From assembly GCA_024220505.1 (NCBI GenBank), contig JAKZZE010000018.1, positions 744,001-808,000 on the forward strand: a stretch of 64,000 nucleotides of DNA, in the 5' to 3' direction. Origin of the DNA: Rhizopus arrhizus (Eukaryota > Mucoromycota > Mucoromycetes > Mucorales > Rhizopodaceae). Numbering within the stretch: position 1 is the stretch's first letter; the number at the start of each line of letters is the position of its first letter. Of this stretch, positions 36,383 through 48,095 are shown piece by piece. Below the pieces are notes generated by a model. It saw only the letters and a list, made by a program, of their open reading frames with translations. It searched no databases and was not told the origin of the DNA. The translations under genes and the position numbers were made by a program.

Positions 36383-37757
36383 ATGCTTAGAAAACTACTT
36401 GCACAACAAACCATTCTGAAGAGATCTTATACTACAGCGCCTCAGTCTTTTCAAATTTTTGATCGATATGCGAAGCGCTTGCAAAAAGATAGAGCTGCTT
36501 CCAATGCTGAAGAAAGCAGAATTGTAGATTACCTCAAAGACGAGATCGCTGCTAGAGTTGCTGATAGATTTTTAGTAAAAAAAAAAAAAAGAAAAAAATA
36601 TTAGAAAAAAAGAGGAAGAAGAGTAAAAAGCTAAATGCGCATTTGAAATAGGACATCAAAAGAGATCTCGATACAGTAGTAGATCTTGGTTCTGGTTGTG
36701 GTCACATAGCAAAGCATGTTACGAAAGACATGATGAAAAAGTTGATTATGTGCGATATGTCAGGTAAATTGTATGAAATTGTAAACATTCAGGTGATTTA
36801 TTCATATTTTTATTGTTGCGAATATAGAAAAGGCATTATACAGAGATCAGGACGTTAAATATGCAGGTATATGGAATAAAAGAGAAAATTAACAGATATC
36901 TAAAAAAAGCTGTAGTATCCGTTGAAAGATTGCAGGTAGACGAAGAGGCTTTACCTTTCCCAGAAAATTCAATAGAGGCAGTTGTGAGCAGCTTATCACT
37001 AAATTGGGTAAACGATTTACCTGGCTCACTGATTCAAATCAAAAATTCACTCAAGCCTGATGGTGTGTTTCTTGGTGCCATGTTCGGAGGAGACACATTA
37101 TTTGAGTTAAGAACATCACTTCAGCTGGCTGAAATGGAAAGAGAAAGCGGTGTATCTCCTCGCGTGTCACCGATGGCAGGTAAGCTTTAATACGTGACAG
37201 TTCCATTTTCATAAATGATACAAATCTTTCTTTATTCTACTATTTATAGATTCTAGCGATATGTCTAGGCTTTTAACTCGTGCTGGATTCTCTTTACCAA
37301 CAGTTGATGTAGATGAAATTCAAGTCAACTATCCCAGTATGTTTGAATTGATAGAGGATTTAAAAGCTATGGGTGAAAGTAACGCAGTGCTTACGAGGTA
37401 TCCAAAGCATTATTTTAATGCCATATTTATTAATTTATTTGTATATATTTAGACGCCCCTTTTTAAAGAGGGACACGCTTCTTGCTGCTGCATCAATCTA
37501 TAAAGGTAGAGAAGCCATATACATTATACTCAAAGCGACGATTAAATTTCCCTTTTCCAATAGAGTTACATGGCAACTCTGATGGTTCAATTCCGGCAAC
37601 TTTCCAAATTATTTATCTAGTAATAAGAAATAGAAAGGACAAAGTGCACAAATTTGTACTTACCATATTGTTCTAGATCGGATGGAAACCTTCTGAAAAC
37701 ACACCTTTGGCGAAAAAACGTGGATCGGCAAATGCCTCATTAAAGGATGTTTTGTAG
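36383..37757 (+). CDS. NDUFAF5: Complex I assembly factor NDUFAF5 (mitochondrial methyltransferase-like arginine hydroxylase)
   Basis: Methyltransferase-fold enzyme that in animals hydroxylates an arginine of complex I subunit NDUFS7 early in assembly. Eight exons: 36383-36574, 36652-36763, 36828-36866, 36916-37179, 37250-37397, 37453-37505, 37564-37619 and 37677-37757. The N-terminus is basic and amphipathic ([15 protein letters not shown]), fitting a mitochondrial presequence, followed by [20 protein letters not shown] motif I is [15 protein letters not shown]. Later landmarks are [31 protein letters not shown] and [17 protein letters not shown]. Intron 36575-36651 starts with a long A run after the GT. 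Its presence implies that the host has respiratory complex I. Confidence 0.92.
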
Positions 37758-38126
37758 ACAACGGAGTGACACCTTTGATCTGTGCTATGATGAAAAAAGT
37801 TACAATTAAAATCATTCTTTATTTGTCTGTCAAACCAAATCTAATATGTAATTGATTAAAAAAGACCCATTTAATGTTTTTTTTTTGTAAATGCTTGCTT
37901 CATTTAGCAAAGATATGCTTTCTTTAATTTCATTTTAAGTAATCAAAAAATGACGATCTTCTATATCAATTGGTGATATGTCTGCCAATTTTGATAGTTA
38001 CTAGACGTTATAAAGTAAAAGAATATGTGGAGAATGTAACCTATACTGGTTATTTGAACAAAATAAGTTATGGTAGCTATTCCTCCACTTTTTGTTTATT
38101 CCATCTAAATTTGTAGACTGGGTAAC
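37758..38126. other. Intergenic spacer
   Basis: 369 bp, no exon seen; expected promoter of the GH81 gene. Confidence 0.5.
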
Positions 38127-40839
38127 ATGAAGTCTTTTATCGTTCCTTTTCTTGTTTCCATTTGCTGTTATACAGCAAAGGCAGCCTTTGTTAATAAGAG
38201 TGACTACACGGAAATCCAACGATTTTTATCAACCATGTTTGTTAACGAACCTCCCCCAGCACTTTTCCCCAGTATTTCACATCCGTATCCGCCTATTTAT
38301 GCAGACCTTGAATCTGAAGAAGTTGTTCCAACAAACTCATGGCTTAGTAACTTATTTTATCCGAGTGTCCAAAACTTAGCACCCACTACACCTGATCCTT
38401 ACATATTAAGACTTTTGGATGATTTTGGTGGAAATCCTGGCTTATCTATATCTCAGCCTTCAACAAAAGTAATAAAAGAAAAGCGAAATAATCAAGAAAG
38501 ACATTGACAATGATTACATTTATTGTAGGTCATAGGTAGATACCAAACTACGAATAATGTACCTGAAACACCCGCAGGCTATATTATAAACGGTGTCGTT
38601 GTTGATCTTCGAATTACTTCAGCAGAATGGAGTAATCACCAACCAGTACCTACAGTTACCAGTTGGGATTTATTTGGAGCAAATTTGAAGTTAGCTGCCT
38701 CAAATGGATGTATACAATTCCCAATTGCTAGAGGAATGCCCTTTGTTACTGCTATTTATGACAATTTAACACCACAATTTTTTACACAACACGCAATCTT
38801 AAAAATTAATGGTAAAGATGCACAAAACGCTGATACATTTACAGGAAGAAAGTTCAAATTATCATTCAATGACAACCCCACAAGCACCTTCCTTATCTAT
38901 GCTTTAGGCGAAGAGCCCTTAAGTTTGAAAAAGGTTGGACATAATAATCTTATTGCAAGTGGCATATACAGTGGCCTTATTCAAGTAGCAAAATTACCAA
39001 GCGAAGAAGGTGAGGGTACTTTAGATGCTAGTACAGGTATATGGGCCACTGGCGGTGATCTGGACTTAGACTTGGAAACGTAAAATAAAAGTAATATAAT
39101 GTGAGAATAGGTAAACTGACATGCATTCCAATTCTTTAGAAATACATATAAAATACAATGGAAGACTGAAGGCAATCACTCCAAAAAGTTGTTGACATAC
39201 GCATATCCTCATCATATGAAATCTTTTGTTCGAAATGGTGATATAAAAAGAACCAACTTAAGATTATTGTCATCTACAAAAGGACATATGCATGCAGTAG
39301 TCGGTAACTCTTGGACCCTTGCAGAGAAAGACCTGAGTACCATTGAGTGGTTCCCTCCTAATCCAGCGCCGGAGAAAACTACTCGGAATGAAATAATGGA
39401 AACTATAGTATCAGATGTTCAAATGAACTATACAAAGGAAACAATGAAAGGAGACAACTATTTTTCTGGAAAGGGATTACAGAAACTTGCTATGTTGGCC
39501 TTAATGTTAAATAAGCCAGAGATGACTTTTTTAAGAGATAAAGAGTTAGCGCAAGAGGCCTTAAACAAGATTAAAATGGCAATGATACCCTATATAGAGA
39601 ATAAACAGCAAGATTCTTTCAAATATGATAGGGTTTATAAAGGTATTGTGGCTAAAGGAGGATTACCAAAGGAAATGGGTGGTACTGGTGATCGGAATGC
39701 AGCATTTGGTCATTCATACTACAATGATCATCATTATCATCAAGGTTACCTTATTGTTACAGGTAAAGAAATAATAGTTTTTAAACACACAGCTGATTCC
39801 ATGCTTCTATTAGCTGCCATTATTCATTATCTGGATCCCTTATGGAGAGCTATACAAATCAAAGAATGGACCGAAACTCTAATTCGAGATGTCAATTGCC
39901 CACTAAAAGACGATCCTTATTTTGCTCAATTCAGAAATTGGGACTGGTTCGCTGGACATAGCTGGGCTGGGGGTATAAAAGTTGGTGGAGCACTAGATGG
40001 CCGTGATCAAGAATCTGTTCCAGAGGTGAGTTAATTAGTGAGCAAATAGCAGCAAAAAAAAAAAAAAAAAAAAAACTGAAGCCATTACCTCTTTTCGTGT
40101 AGTCAGTGAATTTCTACTGGGGTACAAAGCTTTGGGGACTAGCAACAAAAAATGATGAACTAGTCAAATTGGCGAACTTGCAACTAGCAGTTACAAAACG
40201 AACAGCCTATGAATATTTTTGGATGCTTGATGGAAATAAAAACAGACCTGCAGAGATGGTGAAGAATAAAGTAGCTGGGATTTACTTTGAACAAAAAGTT
40301 GATTATGTAAGAAATTTAAAAGGAGGTGAAATGGCACTATTTATTAATCCTTTTTTAATTGTTGCAAGACTACATACTTTGGCAGATATCTAGAATATAT
40401 TCACGGCATTCAACAACTTCCAATGACACCCATGCTCGGATATTATATAAGAACACCTGAATTTGTAGGTTTTATGATTTTGTGAATATATTTGGTATTA
40501 ATGCATTGAGCACAGGTAACTCAAGAGTGGGAACAAAAACTTAAGGATATTGCACCTACTGTAAACAATCCATGGGCCGGTGTCCTTTACCTTAATTATG
40601 CAATGGTGAACCCTGCAGAAACATATCCTATATTAAGAAGTGTCGATATAGATGATGGACAAACAAGATCGTACTCTCTTTACCTTGCAGCAACGCACCC
40701 TGACTTTTATAGAAGATGTAAGAATAAGTAAATTCAATAAAACAGACTACATGACTAAAGTGAATTTCATAAAATAGCTATTTCAAAGTATCTTGCAGAA
40801 AAGACAGGAAAAATATCATCGAGAAAACAAACCGTTTAG
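38127..40839 (+). CDS. GH81 endo-1,3-beta-glucanase, secreted
   Basis: Secreted endo-beta-1,3-glucanase of the Eng1/Acf2 family, used in wall remodelling and septum or spore release. A signal peptide ([19 protein letters not shown]) starts the protein. Exons: 38127-38468, 38529-39079, 39140-39762, 39814-40025, 40103-40306, 40369-40464, 40516-40721 and a last exon up to TAG 40839. Active-site regions are [19 protein letters not shown] (catalytic Asp) and [19 protein letters not shown] (catalytic Glu region), with [20 protein letters not shown] downstream. The C-terminus has two readings: a GTAAGA donor at 40722 spliced to 40785 gives the tail [18 protein letters not shown], and no splicing ends the protein at 40731 as CKNK. 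I prefer the spliced form. Total about 770 residues. Confidence 0.9.
40054..40075. repeat. A22 mononucleotide run in a GH81 intron
   Basis: Within intron 40026-40102. Confidence 0.95.
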
Positions 40840-41106
40840 ATTGTGCTATTTGTTTCTTTATTTTTAATTTATCTCAATTCATGATACCATCCTTTCTACA
40901 TTACATGAAATAGCTTATATTTATTTTTCAATAAACAGATTAAATTAAGTATTTTTCTGCTAAAACTCTGTTATAATTAATATTAAAAAAAAAGTTATAA
41001 TATTTGAGTAAACAATACAGATGCAAAAAAACCCTTTGTTTTCTCATGCAAGTATTCACTCAACAGCAAGAGCTCATGATTTCAAAAATGGCTGAACCCG
41101 ACAAAC

Positions 41107-41157
<51 letters not shown>

Positions 41158-41269
41158 AATATTCAACCAATAGTTGATTTTCGTCGCTTTAATTTTTTTT
41201 TTTTTCATTTGCATAAATTATAAAAAAACATTTCCCACTCTCTTTTTTTTAAAAAATATCCCAACAATA
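40840..41269. other. Intergenic region with a 44-A run
   Basis: AT-rich promoter region of the importin-alpha-like gene. It holds an uninterrupted run of 44 A at 41112-41155, about 115 bp before the ATG. No other element seen. Confidence 0.6.
41112..41155. repeat. A44 mononucleotide run
   Basis: Uninterrupted poly(dA) upstream of the importin-alpha-like start codon. Such tracts exclude nucleosomes and may shape the promoter. Confidence 0.95.
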
Positions 41270-43295
41270 ATGAATCGACCCAGAAGAAATTCGGAAGCAG
41301 AACACCATGCTATTTATAAACGGACAAGTATTTCAAGAAAACCCGAAGAGCTTGTTGAAAGAAGAATGGCGCATGCTGAAACTTTGAGAAAAAAGCATAG
41401 AGAGCAACTTATTACTGCAAAGCGTTTTCGTAATTTGACAAGACATGAAGAGTATGAAAGTGCTGGTGAAGAAGAACCAGAGTCAGAGAAGAGAAATGAA
41501 CATGATGGTATATGAGATCTAACCTTTTTTTTTTTATGTCCTAACAAAGAAGAATGATAGACGATATTAGTCCATATTACAGGTTGTCTACCAGACAAGT
41601 AGAATCACTTGCTAATGACTTGAAGAGTTATGATATGCGTACTCGAATTCAAGCAGCAAGTTACATTAGTAAATTTGTATTGGAGCCTGCTGAATCTTTG
41701 ATCAAGTACATATCAGAAGGTGACTGTATTCAGGTGTTAACAGTAAGATAGAGAAGTTCCTCTTTATAATCTTTGTTATGAAAATTAAAAGAGGTTCGAA
41801 ATTAGCAAATGATGACTGGACCAAACATTGAAGAGCAAATAGAAGCAACCCAGACAATTTCAAGTAAGAATTAAAAGAGAGAAAAAAAAGAGAGAATTCT
41901 TATCAGAAGTGTATACCAGATATTGCAGCTGGGCCCTATGAACTTTGGAAAAAGTCTATCTTTGCTGTGCCTTACCTTATTGCTCTTTTGGACTCTGACA
42001 ATATGGTATATATTTAGAATTTCTTCCTTACAAACAAAAAAATGTAAGCTGATTTTTTGTGTTGCTGCATTAGAATCTTCGAGAAATTGCTGCTGGTGCT
42101 TTAGGCAATATAGCAGCGGAAGATTTGGGTGACATGAACGATGAAGATGACAAAACGAGAGCTATTATTCGTAATAATGGAGCAATCAAGCCTCTTACAC
42201 GTATGCTTGATAGTGGAGACGTCCCTTTGATCCAGTCTGCATGCTTTGCGTTAGCCAATTTAGCACGCGGAGAAGAGAAAGAGCTTGAAGATTTCCTGAA
42301 TGTTGGGTTGATTGATAAGCTCGTGAATCATTTGACCAATGATAACGATACAATCGTAGAAGTATGTTGGACAATCAGTTATTTGACAGCCGGCAGCGAA
42401 AAGTGCAGACAAGAGGCATTAGCAAAGGGCATCGCTGAACCTTTAGTGAAGGCATTGGTATCCTTGTCTGAACAAGGACCAGTCGTTCTACCTGCATTGC
42501 GTTCTTTAGGAAATTTATGTGGAAAGGAAGATAATTTGAGGATTTTAGTAGAGCAACCTTACTTCTTGCCAACTGTCTTAAAACTTGTTAACTCTGAGGA
42601 GAGGTAAAATAGAAGTTCAAAGGCGATAAACTCCAATTTATGCTTATCTAATTTATCCTAAAAACAAAAGAATTGTAAAGAAAGAAGCACTTTGGGTCAT
42701 GTCAAATATCACGTCTTCGTAACAAGAAAAAAAAAAAAAGGCTTATTTTATAGCTTATAAGCTTACTTTTTTTTTCTTTTTTTATGTAGAGATAACACAA
42801 TGATTATCGAGCAAGTACAAGGATTGAATGCAAATGAAGTATTATCAGAAGTGATGACTAAAGGCGCCTTTGATATTCGAAAAGGAGTAAAAAGTTTATG
42901 GGACATGTAAACATGCAAACTCAATTTAATTTACATAGGCTGCTTATTGTATTATGAATATTGCCAATCATGGGCCAGAATATTTGGATAGACTTTGTAG
43001 TAAACGAATGTTGACTGCATTCTTGGACCTTTTGAGATCTCAAGAAGCGGACATGATTAGGCTGGCATTGGGTTATATCGAATTGTTATTAACACAATCA
43101 CCAAAAGTAAATTAAATCATAAAAATCCGGTATACTATAACCAAAACATGTTTGTAGGGTAAGGAGGTGATTGATAATACTTCTGAATGTATGGAAGCAC
43201 TCGCCACTGTTACTCCTGCACCGGATCCAGAGCTTTTTGCATTTGCTAATAAGCTTGTTGACGAATATTTTGGAGAATCCCCTGAAATGAGTTGA
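41270..43295 (+). CDS. Divergent importin-alpha-like armadillo protein
   Basis: ARM-repeat adaptor resembling importin-alpha, which carries NLS cargo and binds importin-beta. About eight introns; the joined product is about 500 residues. The N-terminus has a basic IBB-like segment (VERRMAHAETLRKKHREQL, then KRFRN). ARM repeats follow: NLREIAAGALGNIAAEDLGD, GAIKPLTRMLDSGDVPLIQS, TIVEVCWTISYLTAGSEKCR, VVLPALRSLGNLCGKEDNL, KKEALWVMSNITSS, AAYCIMNIANHG. The W-x-x-S-Y/N motifs that build the NLS groove are partly kept (CWTISYL, LWVMSN). Several canonical Trp/Asn positions are not visible, so cargo preference may differ. It converges on the next gene with 14 bp between stop codons. Confidence 0.8.
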
Positions 43296-43309
43296 AAATA
43301 AAAGTACAT

Positions 43310-44921
43310 TTATTCTTTAAAGTTACGTTCACATTTGCGCACCCATCTTCTTCTTCGTGTCACATATTGCTCTGAATGTGAGTGCTTATTAATTCTTGGA
43401 TTTTCCCAATTATTGTCTGTGTATACCCATCCTCCATTCTCAAGTGTAACAACAACTTCTAGAAAAAACAATAAGTGATAAAATAAAAATAAATAAAACA
43501 AGTACCAAGATTAAGTTTCTCATCTATCCAAGGACCAACTCCATCCAATCTCCAGTTGTCCTCTACCCAATGATATCCTTTGGGCGCGGGAAATTCTTCT
43601 TTTGGGCCATATTCGACTGTTCCTGAATAGTTTGTCCACAACCCACGCTCATCAGGAAGCATCTGTTAAACAATGTAAGCAAAAAGAATAAAGTTACATC
43701 TCTCTTTTTTACGTGGGGAACAAAACCACTACCAGACCACCAACGCTGATTCTCATAGAGTGACATTTCTTGGATATTGGCTTGATCATTCAAATTTTTT
43801 TCTAGTTGCAAGTACCATTGGAGAATGTTATTGAATTGAGACTGTCCCACATCGGTCAACTGGGGCATGAGCTCCTTCAGCAGATATTTTGTAAATCTAG
43901 TATTCAGTAAAAAGGCACACATGCCACCCACCAAGAAGATGATATTTAAAGGAATGAGCCAAATAGTGAAACAGAGAATAAAAAAAGACACCAAAGTTGC
44001 TTGAAATATATGCATTGTTTTGCCTTCTGAAGACCAATCAACGTGATGAGCATTAGAGGCCACTAGATCATAAAGATCGCTCATTTCTCCCATCATGTTT
44101 TGTAAGTTTTGCATGTTGCGGAGATATTCTGGTGAGGATTCATCAAAGGCAGGAAATAATGTGGCTGTAAAGTGTTCAAATCTCTTGCTACTACCACTAA
44201 TGGATGCTTGCTGTTGTTGTTGACGTCTTTTATTATAGCCAGTAATAAGTATATTTATAAAGATAATGTGTGGTATCAGTAATAATAACTTTGGATAGAG
44301 ACCTATTATGAATATATGAATTTAATTTGTATTAATGATTCTTTTTTTTTTAAAAAAAAAGAAGTGGTTACATAGCAAACAATAAATAAATAATGCAGCG
44401 AGGGTATCAGTAGGTTTATCCCAACTTAATAACAATATCACATTATCTCTAAAGGTAAACATTGGTCCACATCTTGAAACGAACCTGGAAAAGTTCTTTG
44501 CTGTATTTTGTGGATTAAGAGGTGGTAAATTAGCTAAATATTCATTAGTAGGTTGTGTATTATCTGATGCATTGATGGCTGCAGAAACAAGTATATTTTG
44601 AAATTCTTCTGAGCCTGCGATATTTTTAAGTTTAGAAAGTGAATCCTTTTCTTGAAGAGAGCGAAGGGATTTGGTAGCTGGTGAATCTAAATCTGATTTA
44701 ATTGGTAGTTTGGTTGTTTCTTCTTCTACTGTTGCTGTTGTTGCTGTTATAGTTTGTTGCTTTTTACAAGTAATAACTTTATTTTGACATTGAAAGTGAC
44801 AGACGATACCACAGTCTATACAACGACTACCCTGTTTCACTAGACCCCACAATAGACCTTGGCACTCATCACAATAAGTTGGTCTAGAAAAAGTATTTAC
44901 TTTAAATGAATGTGAAGACAT
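43310..44921 (-). CDS. C1-domain plus Pex24/DysF membrane protein (PEX23/PEX30-like)
   Basis: Four exons (44921-44372, 44302-43713, 43662-43506, 43458-43310) encode 481 residues. Residues 3-52 form a C1 zinc finger of the diacylglycerol/phorbol-ester type: HSFKVNTFSRPTYCDECQGL, then CIDCGIVCHFQCQNKV. A linker leads to the Pex24p-type region (RCGPMFTFRDNVILLLSWDK) with several hydrophobic segments. The C-terminal dysferlin (DysF) domain is marked by ENQRWWSGSGFVPHMLPDE, GYHWVEDNWRLD and GGWVYTDNNWENPR. Pex30/Pex23-type proteins shape ER subdomains where peroxisomes and lipid droplets form. The added C1 domain suggests recruitment or regulation by diacylglycerol, which is inference. Its neighbour makes lysophosphatidate, a diacylglycerol precursor. 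Confidence 0.85.
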
Positions 44922-45046
44922 TAGAATAAAAAAAGAAGAAGAAAAATTAAGGATTTTTTTTCCCTTTTATTAGATTACAGCTGCACGTGAAAGTGTTGAC
45001 TTGTATTTTTTTAAAGAGGCATATTCCACAGGGTTATTATTGATTC

Positions 45047-45050
<4 letters not shown>

Positions 45051-45079
<29 letters not shown>
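45051..45079. repeat. A29 mononucleotide run
   Basis: In the 183-bp spacer between the C1/DysF gene start and the acyltransferase stop codon. Confidence 0.95.
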
Positions 45080-45081
<2 letters not shown>

Positions 45082-45104
45082 AACAGTATGAGAAACAAAC
45101 ATTT

Positions 45105-46625
45105 TTATTCAAACAAAGGTTTTCCGTATTCTACTAAGTATTTTGCATTAACTTCGTTTTCCTTGGCCAAGTCAAGCACAAGTTCTCTGATGTGGTCTCT
45201 ACACCAGTGACGCAAATTGGCACAATCTTCCAATGGCTTTCTTGTTGATCGACTTAGGTTGAGAATAGCAACGAATATACGCCAAGAAGCAATAGCCTGC
45301 TTCAACATGTCATAATTTTTATCAATCAAAGCCATATGATACCAAGCGAATAAAGGTAATAATAATAATACGCATAGTAAACTAACCAGCCTGTATCCAG
45401 TCAACTTCCAGAGCATAAATATGAGTGAACCGTAAACTGGAAATGCTAAAATGACTGAAAATATGAGTTTATCTTGTGCAACTGATTCTGTGTAGGGTTC
45501 ATAGGAATCAACTAATCTTCCTAATAGATAAAATGGTGAATTGATGATTATTCCAGGTAAGAAAAGGGGTATCTGAATGAGTAAAGATATCCAAGTTGAT
45601 ATTAATCTTAAACTTGCTTTGGTTACTGTTATTTGTTGATTTTCATACATGCTGATATCCATTGCATTCAATCCAAGTTGTTCCAATTGATTATTAAAAA
45701 GTAACAATCTCTTCTTCAATTCCATACGTTCTTTTCGATACAAACATTTTTCATCATTCAACGCTTCGGGATGAAACAGTGCAATAAAGCTATCATTAAA
45801 TAAAAATAAATAAAAATTATACAAATTTCTTCATGTATTTCACCTTTGAGATACATGAACGTAATCTTCAAGTCTAACTCCTCGAGAATCACCAAATAAT
45901 ATAAACCTGGCTTGTTTAGCCGCATTTGTTACATCCCAATCTGGACTATTTATAGTACTACGTTCAACACCTTTTGCAATACGATCTGTCAATTTCTTTA
46001 CCGTTGTCTTTGGATCATCATTAAACTCTTCAAGATCACGGAAAGTTTGTTCAATAGGCTCACCGTATTCAACTACAACTTCACTTCTCCATTTGTTTTT
46101 TGTGCTGTATGTTATTCCCACAGGTATGATTGAGATACTGTCATGTTGTCGATCTTCTTTAGAAGCAAGTTGTCCGAGATATTCAAACGCGGCCCATGAG
46201 ATACCATCTTTGAAAGGTAAATGGTTGGGCGCAGTATATGACGTTCCCTCTGGAAACAAAGCAACTACTGCACCTTGATCAAGTGATTGTAGCGTATGTT
46301 CAAATAACTTGGCATTACTGTGAGTTTTTGTATCGACAGGTAGTACACCAGCTGCTTCTAATACTTTGCCAACAAGCGGTATACGAAAGAATCGAGCTAA
46401 AGCCCAAAAGTGGCAAGGTCTCGAATGCGGAAATGTGGCGATAAGTACAATAGGATCCAGCACCATGTTGGAATGGTTGGCTGCAACCAATAAAGGTCCT
46501 TCTGCAGATATAGGGACTTTACAAGTCACTTTTATTTTGCGAAAGTAAGCCCATAGAGCAAGCCTTGAAAGATATTGTAGTGTAATGTATGTTTTTCCTT
46601 CTCCTTGTCTTTCAAAGGAAGGCAT
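45105..46625 (-). CDS. Glycerol-3-phosphate O-acyltransferase (Gpt2/Sct1 type)
   Basis: ER acyltransferase for the first step of glycerolipid synthesis, acylating glycerol-3-phosphate (and often dihydroxyacetone phosphate). Exons 46625-45844 and 45789-45105 give 488 residues. Family motifs are ANHSNMVLDPIVL (block I, NHxxxxD), KVLEAAGVLPVDTKTHSNAK, ALFPEGTSYT (block III) and SIIPVGITYS (block IV). The second exon carries two or more membrane helices (IQIPLFLPGIIINSPFYLLG and later segments). It is shorter than yeast Gpt2/Sct1 (about 740-760 residues) because the long phosphorylated C-tail is missing. Confidence 0.9.
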
Positions 46626-48095
46626 ATATATTGTTACTAGTATATAAAAAAAGTGAAAAGGAATAAAAGGCTCATTTTAAAAATTTTATTGCAAGCTGAG
46701 TGCTAAATATCATGTGATTCAGAACTATTATAGACTTCAATTATCGCATTGTAGAGCTGTAATCGCACATATTCCAACATGTTTGTAGTAATTCGTATGT
46801 CAAATTGCCGTAACTGAATATAAATCTAACATTATGATGTAAATAGGTATGGTTTTCTTTAATGGTTTTATCTTGCCTGGAAATCCCTGGTTTGAATTGG
46901 ATAATAGAATGTTTTACCTCTTGTTCCTAATAGATAGAAAAACACTCTTGGTTTCACCAAAAATATGAAACATTTAAATTTGATGAGCATTTAATAGCAA
47001 CATGCTACCAATTATAAACACATTCAGTTTTTTTTTTTGTTTGTTAAAAAGTCTGTGTTCACCCCTTAAAAAGCAGAAACAAATAGATAAAGTCGGATCG
47101 TTTTTGATTTATAAACTATAACTGTAACTGATATTGTTATTAATCTATGCAGTACTTGAACTTTGTTTAGACAGCTTAAGCAGTAATATGTCTACAAGAA
47201 AGGCATGGTATTATAATTAAGTTGGCAGTAATTTATGGATAAATTGTCTGTGTCTTTTACAGTAATTAACGATAACTGGCTTTTTTTTTACAATACAAAT
47301 GAATACGGAATCTTTCATGATAATTATTTAAAAAATACAAGGAAAAATGCATTGTCTATGGATGATAACCATGTCTTTTCAGAGTGGTAGTTTCCCCAAG
47401 ATTAATACTTATTACACATTTTAGATTCACTGCTAAAAAAGAAAAGTGTCTATATTCATATCCACGCGTTTTGCCGATATTACGCGATCATATGAAGGTG
47501 GAATTAAAAGAATAGATATTACCCAAAAAGGAAGAAAATAAGGCAACAGAAAGCTTTATCTGTCACTTCGTATAGCATTATCTCCTTGTTTATCTACTTG
47601 TCTTTAAGATACTACCATGGATGCAATAAGCATAAAAAAGAGTCTACATGTCTATAATCATAAAATACAGTGGTACGTTATTTTTCTTATGTTATTGGAC
47701 ATGGCTACAACGATAAAAAATAATTTAAGGAAATAAAAAAACAAAGACGCGCATGTTAGTTAACTTCAAAACGCACTTTTTTTAAGCTTTATTATGAAAC
47801 ACAAGAACAAGTATTCCTGCAGGGAAATAATGGTAGAAAGGGTGTATCTTTAAGAAATTGTGTGTGGTCTCACTGAAGTTTTCGAATGATACGTAATGCC
47901 TTTTTTTTCTTTGAAACTGGACTACATAGAGTATACTTTTAAGGAACGCATGGGATTTCAATCATTTAATATCTTTTGCTTAATTAAACAATGAAAAATC
48001 TAGAAGAATGAGTTCACTTAGAGTAAACTTGGTTTATATTTATATTAGGTTTGTGCATAAAAAGCTTTTGTGTATGCAAAAAACAAAAAGGAAGA
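46626..48095. other. Intergenic region, 1.5 kb
   Basis: AT-rich with no open frame of note on either strand and no RNA gene that I can recognise. It contains the acyltransferase promoter and the 3' end of the bystin-like gene. Confidence 0.5.

Noticed and set aside
40307..40395. Apparent frameshift in GH81 before EYIHGIQ
   Set aside because: Resolved by intron 40307-40368, which yields KVDYTTYFGR and then LEYIHGIQ as in the family.
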